Assembly (NCBI GenBank): GCA_964384945.1
Contig: CAYLMK010000002.1
Coordinates: 403,089-467,088 of the forward strand
Direction: 5' to 3'
Length of the DNA: 64,000 nt
DNA from: S015-6 sp964384945
GTDB taxonomy: Bacteria > Desulfobacterota > DSWW01
Under the pieces are notes generated by a model. The model did not search any database. It was not told the DNA's origin and saw only the letters and a program-made list of their open reading frames with translations. The translations under genes were made by a program, and so were the position numbers. Of the stretch, positions 17,450 through 30,871 are shown piece after piece; within the stretch, counting starts at the first letter, position 1; the number at the start of each line of letters is the position of its first letter.

Positions 17450-18576
17450 TCACGGCGTGTTGGTTCTGGGCACCCCGTAAACGGTGTCGAAGGCGGTCAG
17501 GATATGCACCGGTTCCTTGATCGGCACCCGCACGATCTCCCGGCCGGAATCGTCCATGCCGGAAACTTCCTCCCCCCTTCGGTTCCAGGCCGGGACCCGC
17601 CTCGGGGTTGACCCGAAGAGGGCGAGAAGCCCGGAAAGGTCCTTGTCCTCGGGCGCTCGACGATAGGTTTCAACGGCCTGGGCCGCGCCGGGCCCGAACA
17701 TCTGCTCCAGGAACGGGAGAGGTACGTGGACCGGCGGGACGTAGTATACGTTGGGCTCCAGACCGAACTGCGGGAAAAGCGGCAGGGCGACCTTTCGCAC
17801 ATGCACGAGGTAGTCGATCGGATTTTCGGGCCGGGCCTGGTCGGGCCGCGAGATCCATCCGACCATCCGTATCTTTCCGATGCAGTTTTCGAAGCACTGC
17901 GGCTGCAAGCCCGATTCGATCTTCGGAAAGCAGCCGATGCACTTCTCCGAGGTGCCGGTCATGGGGTTGTAGAAGACCTTCTTGTACGGGCAGGCCTTCA
18001 CGCACTCCCGGTAGCCCCGGCAACGCCCCTGGTCCGTGAGCACGATCCCGTCCTCGACCCGCTTGTAGATGGAGCCCCGGGGACAGGCCGCCAGGCACGC
18101 CGGATAGGTGCAATGGTTGCAGATCCGGGCCAGGTAGTAGAACCAGACACGGTGCGGAATCCGGAGAAAGGCCCCTTTCTCCACCCTTTCCGCGCAGTCG
18201 TCCTCCCCGACGTTCGGACTCGCATAGTCCAGGTCGTCGGACTTCCAGCCCAGCACCCGCTCGCCCGCGCGGGCCGCCTCGAACACGGTCCGCCCCTGAT
18301 AAGCATTTCCGTCCCACGGCTGCGGCCCGAGCATGTCGAGCAACGTCACGTCCCACCCGAGCGGGTAGAATCCGTACGGCTTGCTCTCCACGTTGTTCCA
18401 CAGCATGTACTCCTGGCCCCTGCCCGAGGTCCAGGTGGTCTTGCAGGCGAGCGTGCAGGTCTGGCACGCGATGCACTTGTTGATGTCGAAGACCGCGGCA
18501 AACTGCCTCCTGGGCCGCGATTCGGGGTACCAGTAGGACATCTCCCGTTGGATCTGCCAGTTCCAGACTCGCGCCA

Positions 18577-18577
<1 letters not shown>
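17450..18577 (-). CDS. type II DMSO reductase beta subunit (Fe-S)
   Basis: Electron-transfer subunit of the NarH/EbdB/SerB type (375 aa) with four clustered Cys motifs. The first is C35-x2-C38-x2-C41-x3-C45; the second has C153, C156, C161 and C165. In CRGYRECVKAC, Y189 replaces the second Cys, where NarH has Trp, predicting one [3Fe-4S] cluster. The last group spans SEKCIGCFPKIESG onward. It has no signal peptide of its own and would be exported bound to the Tat-targeted alpha subunit. Its start overlaps the alpha stop codon. The role is to carry electrons between the gamma heme and the alpha Mo site. Confidence 0.92.
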
Positions 18578-22037
<3,460 letters not shown>

Positions 22038-22041
<4 letters not shown>

Positions 22042-23714
22042 GGCTTCTTCTCCCACGTGCGGATGAACGTCACGATGTCCTCCATTTCCTCCTCGGACAA
22101 GGTCGGCTGCTCCAGCGAGGGACTTGCGAACCCTTTCATCGGCGTGCCGCTTCGGCCCTTGCGGACCGTCTCCATGAGATAGGTGTCCGTGGCGGTCCGC
22201 AGAAGAACACGATTGGAGAGGGCGGGCCCTTCCAGGCCTTCCCCGTCCTTCCCGTGGCACCCGGAACAGGTCTTCGCGTACAGGACCGACCCGGCGTCGC
22301 TCCTTCCCCGGGCCCATCGCGGAGGCCGGCCTTCCGCAGGGGAGGGAACACCGCCTCCCAGGGCCCTGACCGCTGCGACCACGTTGTCGATCTCGCCGGG
22401 CCGGAGACCTCCCTCCGGCTCGGACCACGCGGGCATGCGGCGGCCGGGGCGACCCTGCCGGACGGTCTCCGCGATGAAGACGTCCGAGGCGACGGCGAGA
22501 AAGTCCGTGTTGCCCACGGCCGGGAAGGGGCTCATCTTCGGGTAACGCATCCCCTGGCCCGCCGCGCCGTGGCAGGCCGCACAGAAGCTCCCGTAAAGGG
22601 TGGGTCCGTCCGTGGCGAACTCCCTGTCCCCGAAACGCTCGGCCCGGATCCGGTCCTTGGGCCAGTAGGCGCTGGGCGTTTCGCTTCGACGAAGAGAAAG
22701 GACGTAGAAGGTCAACTCCCGGATCTCCTCATCGGAGAGCCCGAGATAGGGCATCTGGGAATCCGGTACGATTCTGCCCGGAACCCGGAGATGCTCCGCG
22801 GTCCAGGCCGCGATCGTTGGCCTGCCGGGCACGTGCGAGAAGTCCAGGCGGCCCGGGTCCAAGTCCCCGGCCCGGGTCAGGTCGGGCCCGTCGTCGCCGC
22901 CCACGCCGCCCACCCTGTGGCAGCCCCTGCAGCCGAGGGAGTGGAACCGGGCCTTGGCCCTGACCAGCCCCGGAGCGCCCACCAGGGCGGACAGGTAGGA
23001 CTCGATCGCCTCACGGTCCCCGGCCGGAACCGGACCGAACGACCTGCGCCAGGGCCCCTCGTCGGCCCTTCTGTGGCGTTCCAGGTGATCCTCGTACCAG
23101 TCGGGCCTCCACCCCACAGCTCCCACGCGGGAGAGATCCGTACCCTGGAAGCCCTCTTCCGCCCCGGGCCGCAGGGTTCCGCCTCGGCCGTCCACGCTGT
23201 GACAGGCAAGACAGTCGTAGCGCTCCAGCAGGGACTGGCCCCTCTCCAGCCGATCGAGGTTCGGTACGGCCAGATGGGTGTGGCAGCTGCCGCACCCTGC
23301 ATGGAAGAAAGGCTTGGGAAGCATGGGATGAGGCCAGTGGCGGACCTCCCCGTGTGCGTCCGGCTCCGTCGTGGCCCGCCCCTGCCCGCCGTGACAGGCC
23401 ACACAACCGAACTCGGCAGGCCCGTGGGGAATGTCCGGATGCGGCCTGTACAGTGCGTCCCCGGCAATCCCCTCCTCCCCGGGCGCCATTCCCAGATGAC
23501 AGCTCGTGCAGCGGTCGGCCACGGCCAGGTCCGGAACCACGATCTGGCGCAACCGTACGCTGAACCCGTTGTCCGGTTCCGCAGGCCGCCGGGTCTCATA
23601 CGCCCTCTGGACCTTGCGCCAGCCCTGTAGCACGTTTTCCTGGATCGCGGTGCCGGCGAGCAGGAGAAGAACCCCGACACTGGATCCCAGGAGAAGAATC
23701 TTGTTCGCTCGCAT
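22038..23714 (-). CDS. heptaheme c-type cytochrome
   Basis: Exported or membrane-anchored cytochrome c (558 aa) with seven CxxCH sites: CTSCH, CVACH, CGSCH, CLACH, CRGCH, CAACH and CSGCH. The last two sit in ordinary mono-heme cytochrome c domains (for example GSFCAACHGAAGQG and KTCSGCHGKDGEG). The N-terminal half is a multiheme domain. A single hydrophobic N-terminal helix (LLLGSSVGVLLLLAGTAI) is an uncleaved anchor or signal. It starts one base after the cytochrome b stop and overlaps the start of the Mo subunit gene, so it is placed to carry electrons between the two. Confidence 0.92.
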
Positions 23715-23715
23715 G

Positions 23716-25269
23716 TCAGTGCACCGGCCATTGTGCGGCCGACCAGTAGAACTCCCAGTTCGGCCCGCGGAAGTGGGTTCCGATAAGGGTCAACACGAAG
23801 AATCCGCAAAGAAAACAGGTGAACAGGGCCAGGGCCCCGGCGCGTGTCGAGTCGAACCGCGCGACGACCCGGACCGAGTAGAGGGCGTAGAGCGCCGTGA
23901 GCACGGTACCCGGGTTGAAGGCGGTGATTACGAGCTGGGGCACCCCCGGCCACCACTCCCGGAGCCATCCAAACCGGATGGCGAACGCCTCGACCGCCAC
24001 GGCCGCCAGCAGGCCGACCGCGGTCGAGCGGAGCACCAGCGGCACCCCTCCGGGCCCGCCGAACCAGACCCCGGTGCCCTCGGTTTCCCAGTCGAGATAG
24101 GGGATCAGGCTCAGGCCCGCCAGCACAACGAGAGGAATGCCGAGCCCGCCCATGAATGCCGAGTGCGCCACCAGCTCCTGGATGCCCAGGAAGTACCAGG
24201 GGGCCTTGGCCGGGTTCTCGGGCACAGCCGGGTTTGCCAGCTCCTTGAGCGGAGCGTCCCAGGTCGCGGCGAGCAAGAGACAGAGGAAGGTTGCGGCCAT
24301 GAACACCCCGAGTTCCGCATAGAAGAGGTGGGGCATGGAAGGCACCGTGTTTTCGGGGCCCGAGCCCACGGCAGGCGATCGGCCCCGGACGATCGCGGCC
24401 AGGTGGTAGGTCTTGGCAGGCGCATCGGTGAAGACCGGATAGGCCCCCGGCCCGGCAGGGCCCAGGCGGGCGTCCGCATCCGCCGGCCGCACGAGGCCCC
24501 CGTCCTTCCGGATCCGCCAGAAGTGCACGGCAAGCAGAATCGCGAGCAGGAGTGGGAGGATCATGATGTGCAGGAGGTAGAATCGGATCAGGGCCTCCTC
24601 CCCCACCTCCTCGGACCCGAGCAGGATCAGCTTTTGAAACCCTCCCGGGTCGAAAAACTCGGTGATGCCGAGCGCGTCGGTAACCTCCCTGGGCGACTGC
24701 GCGATGTTGGCCCCGATGGTGATGGCCCAGTAGGCGAGCTGGTCCCACGGGAGCAGATACCCTGTGAAGGACAGACCGAGCGTAGCCACCAGCAGCCCCA
24801 TTCCCACCACCCAGTTGAACTCCCGGGGGGAGCGGTAGGCCGCGGTGTAGAAGGCCCTGGCCATGTGGAGGAACACCGCCACGACCATGAGGTTGGCCGC
24901 CCAGCGGTGGATGTTGCGGAGGAATCGGCCCGTGGGCACCACGAAATGTATGTCCTTGATCGAATCGTAGGCCACGGCCGGATATGGTTTGTAGTAGAAC
25001 ATGAGGAGAATGCCGCTCACCAGGGTCAGCAGGAAGGCCGAGGCGGCAAGCGCGCCCAGGCCCCAGGTGGTGGGCCAGCGGAGGGTCCAGCGGTGAACCC
25101 GCGCGGGGTGCACGTGAAGGAAGACATTGCCGAAAACGAAGATGGAGCGCGACCGGTCGGTCGTGGGGAGCCCCGACCGGACAAGGCTGGAGCGAAAGCG
25201 TCCCGGCGTTTCCCTGAGGTTGCCTATGAGACGCCGAAGCGCGGTGTTCCGGGCGGTCTGGTTTTCCAA
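23716..25269 (-). CDS. cytochrome b of a bc1/b6f-like complex
   Basis: Membrane diheme cytochrome b (517 aa), with the b6-like and subunit-IV-like parts in one chain. The first part has paired His on two helices (NIHRWAANLMV with VFLHMARAF, and FYLLHIMIL with LLAVHFWRI). The quinol-site PEWY motif appears as APWYFLGIQE, a variant of the type found in menaquinone users. About ten hydrophobic helices are visible. The start codon is TTG at 25269, supported by AGGAGGG six bases upstream; no ATG fits. It follows the Rieske gene by 11 bases. With Rieske and cytochrome c it forms a quinol:cytochrome c oxidoreductase-like unit. Confidence 0.9.
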   Translation of the reverse strand: MENQTARNTALRRLIGNLRETPGRFRSSLVRSGLPTTDRSRSIFVFGNVFLHVHPARVHRWTLRWPTTWGLGALAASAFLLTLVSGILLMFYYKPYPAVAYDSIKDIHFVVPTGRFLRNIHRWAANLMVVAVFLHMARAFYTAAYRSPREFNWVVGMGLLVATLGLSFTGYLLPWDQLAYWAITIGANIAQSPREVTDALGITEFFDPGGFQKLILLGSEEVGEEALIRFYLLHIMILPLLLAILLAVHFWRIRKDGGLVRPADADARLGPAGPGAYPVFTDAPAKTYHLAAIVRGRSPAVGSGPENTVPSMPHLFYAELGVFMAATFLCLLLAATWDAPLKELANPAVPENPAKAPWYFLGIQELVAHSAFMGGLGIPLVVLAGLSLIPYLDWETEGTGVWFGGPGGVPLVLRSTAVGLLAAVAVEAFAIRFGWLREWWPGVPQLVITAFNPGTVLTALYALYSVRVVARFDSTRAGALALFTCFLCGFFVLTLIGTHFRGPNWEFYWSAAQWPVH

Positions 25270-25280
25270 GGTCTCCCTCC

Positions 25281-25784
25281 TCAGGCGAATTCCACGGTTC
25301 CGGCGGGAACGATCTTGCCGGTGTCCACCACGCAGACTCCCTCCTTCCTCGGCGTGACCTTGAACCAGGGCAGGGACGAGGGTGCGGGCCCCTTTTCCAG
25401 CTTTCCGTCAAGGGCGAACCGGGAGCCGTGGCAGGGGCAGAGGAAGCCGTCCGGGGCCTGTTTCACGATGCATCCCAGATGGGTGCAGATCATGGAGACA
25501 GCGTAGATGCCTCCCTCCGCATTTCGGAACAGCGCCACCGGCCGTCCCTGCGGGACGAAGGGCTCTCCGGTCGCGAGGGATTCCGGCAGCTTCACCCGGA
25601 ACTTCTTCGACGGAGAGGGGAGCACGGCCGCCTTCGGGAGGCGGGCCATTCCGAGCCCGGCCAGCAGCAGGGCGCAGGCGGCCGAACCGAAGGCTGCGAT
25701 CCCGAGAAAGTCCCTTCGGGGGATCGGTTCAGGGTCGAGGCGTGACAGGCCGGCGCCTGCCGGCTTTTCTTCCAGGGTCTTCAT
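25281..25784 (-). CDS. Rieske iron-sulfur protein
   Basis: Rieske [2Fe-2S] protein (167 aa) of the bc1-like complex. Cluster ligands are C100 and H102 in CTHLGC and C116 and H119 in CPCHGS; C105 and C118 can form the usual disulfide. A Tat-type signal anchor (RRDFLGIAAFGSAACALLLAGL) positions the cluster domain on the periplasmic side. The ATG at 25784 follows GGGGAGG and overlaps the stop of the upstream flavoprotein gene. It would accept the first electron from quinol and pass it to the cytochrome c. Confidence 0.95.
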   Translation of the reverse strand: MKTLEEKPAGAGLSRLDPEPIPRRDFLGIAAFGSAACALLLAGLGMARLPKAAVLPSPSKKFRVKLPESLATGEPFVPQGRPVALFRNAEGGIYAVSMICTHLGCIVKQAPDGFLCPCHGSRFALDGKLEKGPAPSSLPWFKVTPRKEGVCVVDTGKIVPAGTVEFA

Positions 25785-27745
25785 GGGCACCTCCCCGCTT
25801 CGATGGATCTGAGGGCTGCAACGGACATGACTCGTTCCATGCGGATGGCGTCCACGGGGCAACGGTCGGCGCAGAGGCCGCAGCGGATGCAGCGCTCCTC
25901 GTCCTTGATAACGGCCGAATGGCCGGAGGGCGCGGCCCCGGGACCGATCAGGTATTCGATGGCCTTGCCAAGGTTCGCTCCCGCATCGACCGAGTCGAGG
26001 GGCGCCAATTTCAGGCAGGACGTGGGACACACATCCGCACAGCCGCCGCACAGGATGCATCTCGACCCGTCGAAAACGGGCGAGATCCCGCAATCGAGGC
26101 AGCGCGAGGCCTCGCGCCGGGCCTCTGCCGCCCGATAGCCTAGTTCCACGGAGGCGGAAGGGTCGGCCAGCCTCTCGGCTGCGGGCCGGGTGGGGACCTC
26201 GACGCGACGAATCCCCTCGTAGCCTGCCTCGCGCCGGTAGCCCTCGCAGAGCAGAAAGGCCTCCATCCGTTCGGCCCTGATTTGTCGGCCTGTCAGATAA
26301 TGGTACACGCCGCGCGCGGCCTTCTTGCCCGAGGCCACGGCGTCGATGAGAAGCCGGGTTCCGTGCGCGAGATCGCCGGCCACAAACACGCCGGGCCCCG
26401 TGGTCATGAGGGTTTCGGGATCCACCCTGGGCCAGCCCGGCCGGGCCTCCTCCACGTCGCCTCCGCCCTGCCCGAGAAAGGAGAGGTCCGGCACCTGGCC
26501 CGCGGCGAACAGCACCGTGTCGCAGGGGATCATGCGGCGGTCCTTTTCGTCGAAGACCGGAGCGAACCTGCGGTCCCTGTCATAGACCTGCAGGCACCTG
26601 CGCAGCAGAAGTCCGGTAACCTCGCCTGCGGCGTCCCGCACCACTTCCACAGGCCCCCAGCCGTTCATCCGCTCGATCCCCTCCTCGTCGCCCTCCACGA
26701 TCTCCACGGTATCCGCCGGCATCTCTTCGAGGGTTTCCAGGGAAACGAGGCGCACCTTGCGGAATCCCGGAAAACGCGCCGCTGTCCGCGCCGTATCCCA
26801 GGCGGCCTGGCGCAGCACGGTGCGGGCCACGTCATAGGCTACGTTCCCGCCTCCTACCACCGCCACCGACCGGCCCAGCCCGAAGGGTTCCCCCAGGGCC
26901 GCCGCACGGAGAAGATCGACGCCGCCGTAGACACCCGGGCCCCGTTCGCCGGGAATACCGAGGCTTCTGGCGCGCTTGGCCCCCACGCAGACAACCACCG
27001 CCGGGTAGCCTCGCCGGATCTCCTGGAACGAAACGTCCGGGCCCACGGTCTTCCCGCAAACGATTTCAACCCCCAGGGCCCGGATCACATCCACCTCCAT
27101 CCGGATGATCTCGCGGGGCAGTCGGTACCCCGGGACCCCGAAAGCGAGCATTCCGGCCGGGAGGGGCTCCGATTCGAAAACCACGGGAGAGAAACCCATC
27201 AAGGCCAGATCGTGCGCTGCCGACAGACCCGCAGGCCCGGCCCCGATGACAGCCACCTTCTCGCCTCGGCCGGGCTCGAAACGTCCCTGTAGACGGGCCT
27301 GCACGAGGGCCGCCAACTCGTATACATCTGCGCCGGCCTTCGGAACGTAGGAGCGAAACGCCTCGAGGACCTCCTGCGGCGGGAGCGCCTCCAAGCCCGC
27401 AAACTCACCGGCAAAGCGCTTCAGGGCGCGGATGGAAACGGGGCGATCCCTTCCCATAAACCGGCCGTCCGGGCCCACGCGCGGAATCAGCCCCCGTCGG
27501 CATGCGGCCTCGCAGGGCGCCCCGCAGATCCTTCCGCAGATCGAGGCAAAGGGGTTGGGTCCGCGAGCGATGAGATAGGCCTCCTCGAAGCGGCCCTCGG
27601 CGACGGCGCGCACGTAGCCCCGGGCATCGGTGTGAACGGGACAGGCGACCTGGCAGGAAATCAGCTCCCGGTGATAGTGATCGCCCGGGATCTCGACGCG
27701 GACAGTGGGTTTGTAGGCCGATCCTACGGGGGAATCCTTTCGCAT
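25781..27745 (-). CDS. GltD-like NAD(P)H oxidoreductase with C-terminal ferredoxin domain
   Basis: Cytoplasmic flavoprotein (654 aa) of the glutamate-synthase-small-subunit group. The N-terminal helical Fe-S domain has Cys groups CQVACPVHTDARGYV and CGRICGAPCEAACRRG. FAD binds at GAGPAGLSAAHDLALMG and NAD(P) at VVGGGNVAYDVAR. Two C-terminal [4Fe-4S] motifs follow (CILCGGCADVCPTSC and CIRCGLCADRCPVDA). GGAGG precedes the ATG at 27745. As first gene of the operon and overlapping the Rieske gene, it probably feeds electrons to, or takes them from, the bc1-like complex. NAD(P)-dependent flavoproteins next to Rieske/cytochrome b genes are also reported in anammox bacteria. Direction of flow is unknown. 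Confidence 0.87.
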   Translation of the reverse strand: MRKDSPVGSAYKPTVRVEIPGDHYHRELISCQVACPVHTDARGYVRAVAEGRFEEAYLIARGPNPFASICGRICGAPCEAACRRGLIPRVGPDGRFMGRDRPVSIRALKRFAGEFAGLEALPPQEVLEAFRSYVPKAGADVYELAALVQARLQGRFEPGRGEKVAVIGAGPAGLSAAHDLALMGFSPVVFESEPLPAGMLAFGVPGYRLPREIIRMEVDVIRALGVEIVCGKTVGPDVSFQEIRRGYPAVVVCVGAKRARSLGIPGERGPGVYGGVDLLRAAALGEPFGLGRSVAVVGGGNVAYDVARTVLRQAAWDTARTAARFPGFRKVRLVSLETLEEMPADTVEIVEGDEEGIERMNGWGPVEVVRDAAGEVTGLLLRRCLQVYDRDRRFAPVFDEKDRRMIPCDTVLFAAGQVPDLSFLGQGGGDVEEARPGWPRVDPETLMTTGPGVFVAGDLAHGTRLLIDAVASGKKAARGVYHYLTGRQIRAERMEAFLLCEGYRREAGYEGIRRVEVPTRPAAERLADPSASVELGYRAAEARREASRCLDCGISPVFDGSRCILCGGCADVCPTSCLKLAPLDSVDAGANLGKAIEYLIGPGAAPSGHSAVIKDEERCIRCGLCADRCPVDAIRMERVMSVAALRSIEAGRCP

Positions 27746-28093
27746 GGCCCTCCGTCCCGCACGCACGTTGAATGGATGGCGCCTGTAAGTATATTCAACC
27801 TGTTCGAAGGCAGAATTTCATTGACGTAGCTCAATTACTCAGCCATAGGACAGAAAACAGAGAAAAATCGATAGGCCGGACCCGGTGCGCCTCCTACCTC
27901 GGATGAGCGATCTCATGGTTCATCCGGTACGGGGCCTTGTACATCACAGGGGGCGTGTCCGCATGCCGGTAACCGGCCTCGGGGCCACGGGCCGATCCAT
28001 GTGGCAGAGATCACGACGCGGACGCAGGCATCGTGCCGCTGCCAGGGTGCACCGGGAAGGTCGTGCGGGAGGCTGCTGCGGGGAAATCCGGGA
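27746..28093. other. intergenic stretch upstream of the respiratory operon
   Basis: No gene is supported. The segment must hold the promoter of the minus-strand operon. An AT-richer patch around 27785-27845 contains a TATACT-like hexamer on the minus strand, but its -35 partner is weak. Confidence 0.45.
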
Positions 28094-28552
28094 CTAGGAT
28101 TCGAGCTTATCCCCGGCTATCCCCTGCGGAAGGGTCAACACGAAATCGCGAATCTCGTCCCGCACCCGGCGGTAATGGGCGAGCGCCTCTTCGTCGGTCT
28201 TCGCACCCCGGGCCAGCCTGGGGGGATCATCGAATCCAATGTGAACCCTTCTGGCCTTGCCCGGAAAGAAGGGACACGTCTCGTTGGCATGGTTACAAAC
28301 CGTCACGATGTAGTCGAAAGGAACATCCTTCAGTTCGTCCAGATGCTTGGACCGATGCCCGGAAATGTCCACACCCGCTTCTGCCATCACCTTGACCGCA
28401 TTCGGGTTGAGCCCGTGCACCTCGATCCCTGCGGAATAGGGCTCGATCAGGTCCCCCTTCAGGTGCCGCGTCCAGCCCTCGGCCATCTGGCTCCGGCAGG
28501 AGTTCCCGGTACAGAGGAAGAGGATCTTGCGTTTCTTTCCAGCTTGCTGCAT
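28094..28552 (-). CDS. arsC: thioredoxin-coupled arsenate reductase ArsC
   Basis: Low-molecular-weight-phosphatase-fold arsenate reductase (152 aa) that reduces As(V) to As(III) for export. The P-loop C14-TGNSC-R20 holds the nucleophile. C86 and C93 (VCNHANETC, six residues apart) are the second and third redox Cys used in thioredoxin-type ArsC. The ATG at 28552 follows a GAGG site; an upstream ATG at 28588 has no better signal. It is divergent from the ArsR-ArsC fusion gene, and the 387-base region between them is the probable regulatory region. Confidence 0.93.
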   Translation of the reverse strand: MQQAGKKRKILFLCTGNSCRSQMAEGWTRHLKGDLIEPYSAGIEVHGLNPNAVKVMAEAGVDISGHRSKHLDELKDVPFDYIVTVCNHANETCPFFPGKARRVHIGFDDPPRLARGAKTDEEALAHYRRVRDEIRDFVLTLPQGIAGDKLES

Positions 28553-28939
28553 CGATTTGCCTCGCTCTGCGCGCGCCTCGCGCGGCAACGCCGAGTGGAG
28601 AAGGAAAGCGTCTCAAAGGACGGACCGGCGTTTCCTGCAACCGGTTGTATGGTCCAACATGCCCGTAGGCCCGGTGAACGTCAAGCGCGGCATCCCGACA
28701 AGATCCATGCTCATGCCGGACTTCAAGATGGACGCCCGCCACTCATCCAGCCGGGGCGCCCCTCCGAAGCAGGGGGGGGCCAGGAGTTCGAAGAACAGGA
28801 AGAGAGCCCGACCCTATTAACGAAATCTTGACGGAACGGTAACCGGATGGAGACAGCACTTCGTCGCTCTCCGAAACGAAGGAACGTCTTTTGGCATCCA
28901 AGGTCCGGAGCATGACGATCCCATTCCGGGCGGGCAATC
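28553..28939. other. divergent intergenic region between arsC and the arsR-arsC fusion
   Basis: No gene is supported. A 33-codon minus-strand frame (28613-28714) was noted but matches nothing I know. The region probably carries the promoters and ArsR operator for both flanking genes, but no clear ArsR-type inverted repeat was identified by eye. Confidence 0.4.
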
Positions 28940-29728
28940 ATGAGAGAGATCCTTGCGATAACGAAGGCCCTGTCGGATGAGAACAGGCTCAGGATACTGA
29001 TGTGCCTGGAAGACACGACCCTTTGCCTTTGTCATATCACGGAGATTGTCGGGCTGGCCCCGTCCACGGTTTCCAAGCACCTTCAGGTGTTGTCCGAAGC
29101 GGGGCTCCTGACAAGCCGACAGGATGGGCGATGGAGATACTACCGGTGGGCGGAGCGCGAGGGCACGCGCGCAGCCAAACGGGCCCTTCAATGGGTTCGG
29201 GAGGGCCTGGCGCACGATCCGACCAAGGCCGAGGATGCCCAAAAGCGGGCGATAGCCCTCCAGAACTCCCCGGCTCCATGCCCGCAGGAGCCCAAGCCGA
29301 GGGTCTTGTTTTTGTGTACCGGTAATTCGTGCCGCAGCCAGATGGCCGAGGGTCTCCTGCGAAAGCACGCCGGGGGCATGTTCGAGGTTTTCAGCGCCGG
29401 CCTCGAACCGCGCGAGATCTCACCGCTCGCCGTCGAGGTGATGGACGAGGTCGGCGTGAACATCCGAGGCCAGCGGTCCAAGAGCGTGATGGAGTTCCTG
29501 GGCAAGACGCATTTCGGGTATCTGATCACCGTGTGCTCCGAGGCCGAGTCTCGATGCCCGATCTTTCCCGGTGTGAGCAACCGGCTGCACTGGCCGGTTG
29601 AGGATCCTGAGAGGCACGGCGGAACCAGGAAGCATCGCTATGCAAAGTTTCGGGAGACCCGGGAAGAGCTCGAACGAAGGATTCTCGAATGGTTGAAGGC
29701 CTTGCAGGAAAGGGACTCGTATCACTGA
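28940..29728 (+). CDS. ArsR-ArsC fusion protein
   Basis: Single 262-residue chain joining an arsenite-sensing repressor to an arsenate reductase. Residues 1-100 are an ArsR winged helix; C29-L-C31 lies in the position of the As(III)-binding CxC, and APSTVSKHLQVLSEAGL is the recognition helix region. After a linker (about 100-120), residues 121-262 form a thioredoxin-type ArsC with C126-TGNSC-R132, C199 and C206. The fusion would couple sensing and detoxification. It sits 136 bases before pstS on the same strand, and its divergent neighbour is another arsC. No strong ribosome site is seen before the ATG. Confidence 0.92.
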   Translation: MREILAITKALSDENRLRILMCLEDTTLCLCHITEIVGLAPSTVSKHLQVLSEAGLLTSRQDGRWRYYRWAEREGTRAAKRALQWVREGLAHDPTKAEDAQKRAIALQNSPAPCPQEPKPRVLFLCTGNSCRSQMAEGLLRKHAGGMFEVFSAGLEPREISPLAVEVMDEVGVNIRGQRSKSVMEFLGKTHFGYLITVCSEAESRCPIFPGVSNRLHWPVEDPERHGGTRKHRYAKFRETREELERRILEWLKALQERDSYH

Positions 29729-29747
29729 GTGCGGCGGCGCCCGCCGT

Positions 29748-29770
29748 GCTCTCCGGGTTCACCGGAGAGC
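29748..29770 (+). repeat. 9-bp stem-loop between arsR-arsC and pstS
   Basis: GCTCTCCGG (29748-29756) and CCGGAGAGC (29762-29770) are exact inverses around a 5-base loop. A smaller hairpin, AAGACGA/TCGTCTT (29809-29827), follows. Neither is followed by a long T-tract. They may terminate or attenuate read-through from the fusion gene into pstS. Confidence 0.4.
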
Positions 29771-29864
29771 GGGGTGCCGAGAGGTATCACGCAACGGTTC
29801 GGAGGGTCAAGACGATGAGGTCGTCTTTCATCCCGAGGAAAACCCGAAAGGAGGAACGCAAACC

Positions 29865-30857
29865 ATGAAGTCATTTGCCACCCTCATCCTCACGCTTCTT
29901 ATGGTCGTTCAGGGCCTTTCGACGCACACGCTTTACGCCCAGGTTGCGGTCGACCCGGAATTACCCGAATACGGCCCCGTTCAGGGCATATCCGGAAACC
30001 TGAAAAGCATCGGGTCGGACACGATGAACAATCTGATGACCCTGTGGGCCGAGGGGTTCAAGAAGTTCTATCCGAACGTCCAGATCGAGATTGAGGGAAA
30101 AGGCTCCTCCACGGCCCCCCCGGCCCTGATCGCAGGCACGGCCCATTTCGGACCCATGAGCCGTCCGATGAAGAGCGCCGAAATCGATGCGTTCGAGAAG
30201 CAGTTCGGGTACAAGCCCACGGCCCTCTCGACCGCGATCGACATGCTGGCGGTATATGTCAACAAGGACAATCCGATCCGGGGGTTGACCTTGCCTCAGT
30301 TGGACGCCGTCTTCTCCAAGAACCGGAAAGGGGGCCACCCGGAAAACATCACCCTCTGGGGTGCGCTCGGCCTGACCGGCGAATGGGCCAACAAGCCGAT
30401 CAGCCTGTACGGTCGGAATTCGGCTTCGGGCACCTACGGCTATTTCAAGGAGCACGCGCTTTTCACGGGCGACTTCAAGGACGAGGTGAAGGAGCAGCCC
30501 GGATCGTCGTCGGTCGTCCAGGGCGTGGCGAGCGACAGATTTGCGATGGGCTACAGCGGCATCGGGTACAAGACGGCGGACGTCCGGGCCGTTCCGCTGG
30601 CCGAAAGGGCCGGCGAGGGCTACGTGGAGGCCGTTGCTGAAAACGCCTATACGGGCGAATACCCCCTGGCACGTTCTCTTTTTGTCTACGTGAACCGCAA
30701 GCCGGGATCGCCTCTCGACCCGCTGCGACGGGAGTTCGTCAGATACATTTTCAGCCGCCAGGGTCAGTCGGATGTCGTCAAGGACGGATACTATCCGCTG
30801 CCGGCGGCGCTCTGCCGCACATCCCTGCGGGAGGCCGGCATCGACCCGAACTTCTGA
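29865..30857 (+). CDS. pstS: phosphate-binding protein PstS
   Basis: Periplasmic phosphate-binding component of the Pst ABC importer (330 aa). A Sec signal (residues 1-26, cleavage near LYA-QV) is followed by the PstS/PBP-like fold, with GSDTMNNLMTLW, the phosphate-contacting GKGSSTAPPALI and GRNSASGTYGYF. AGGAGGA precedes the ATG. It is the first gene of pstSCAB-phoU. No clear Pho box was found upstream by eye. Because arsenate is a phosphate analogue, selectivity of this protein may matter for arsenic resistance in this locus, but residues deciding selectivity were not assessed. Confidence 0.95.
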   Translation: MKSFATLILTLLMVVQGLSTHTLYAQVAVDPELPEYGPVQGISGNLKSIGSDTMNNLMTLWAEGFKKFYPNVQIEIEGKGSSTAPPALIAGTAHFGPMSRPMKSAEIDAFEKQFGYKPTALSTAIDMLAVYVNKDNPIRGLTLPQLDAVFSKNRKGGHPENITLWGALGLTGEWANKPISLYGRNSASGTYGYFKEHALFTGDFKDEVKEQPGSSSVVQGVASDRFAMGYSGIGYKTADVRAVPLAERAGEGYVEAVAENAYTGEYPLARSLFVYVNRKPGSPLDPLRREFVRYIFSRQGQSDVVKDGYYPLPAALCRTSLREAGIDPNF

Positions 30858-30871
30858 AGGCAAAGCTGCAA

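Noticed and set aside
28613..28714. 33-codon minus-strand frame with a slightly protein-like sequence
   Set aside because: No ribosome site, no recognised family and no conservation information. Too weak to annotate.
29729..29864. Pho box upstream of pstS
   Set aside because: I looked for two CTGTCAT-like repeats and found none. Only stem-loops are present.
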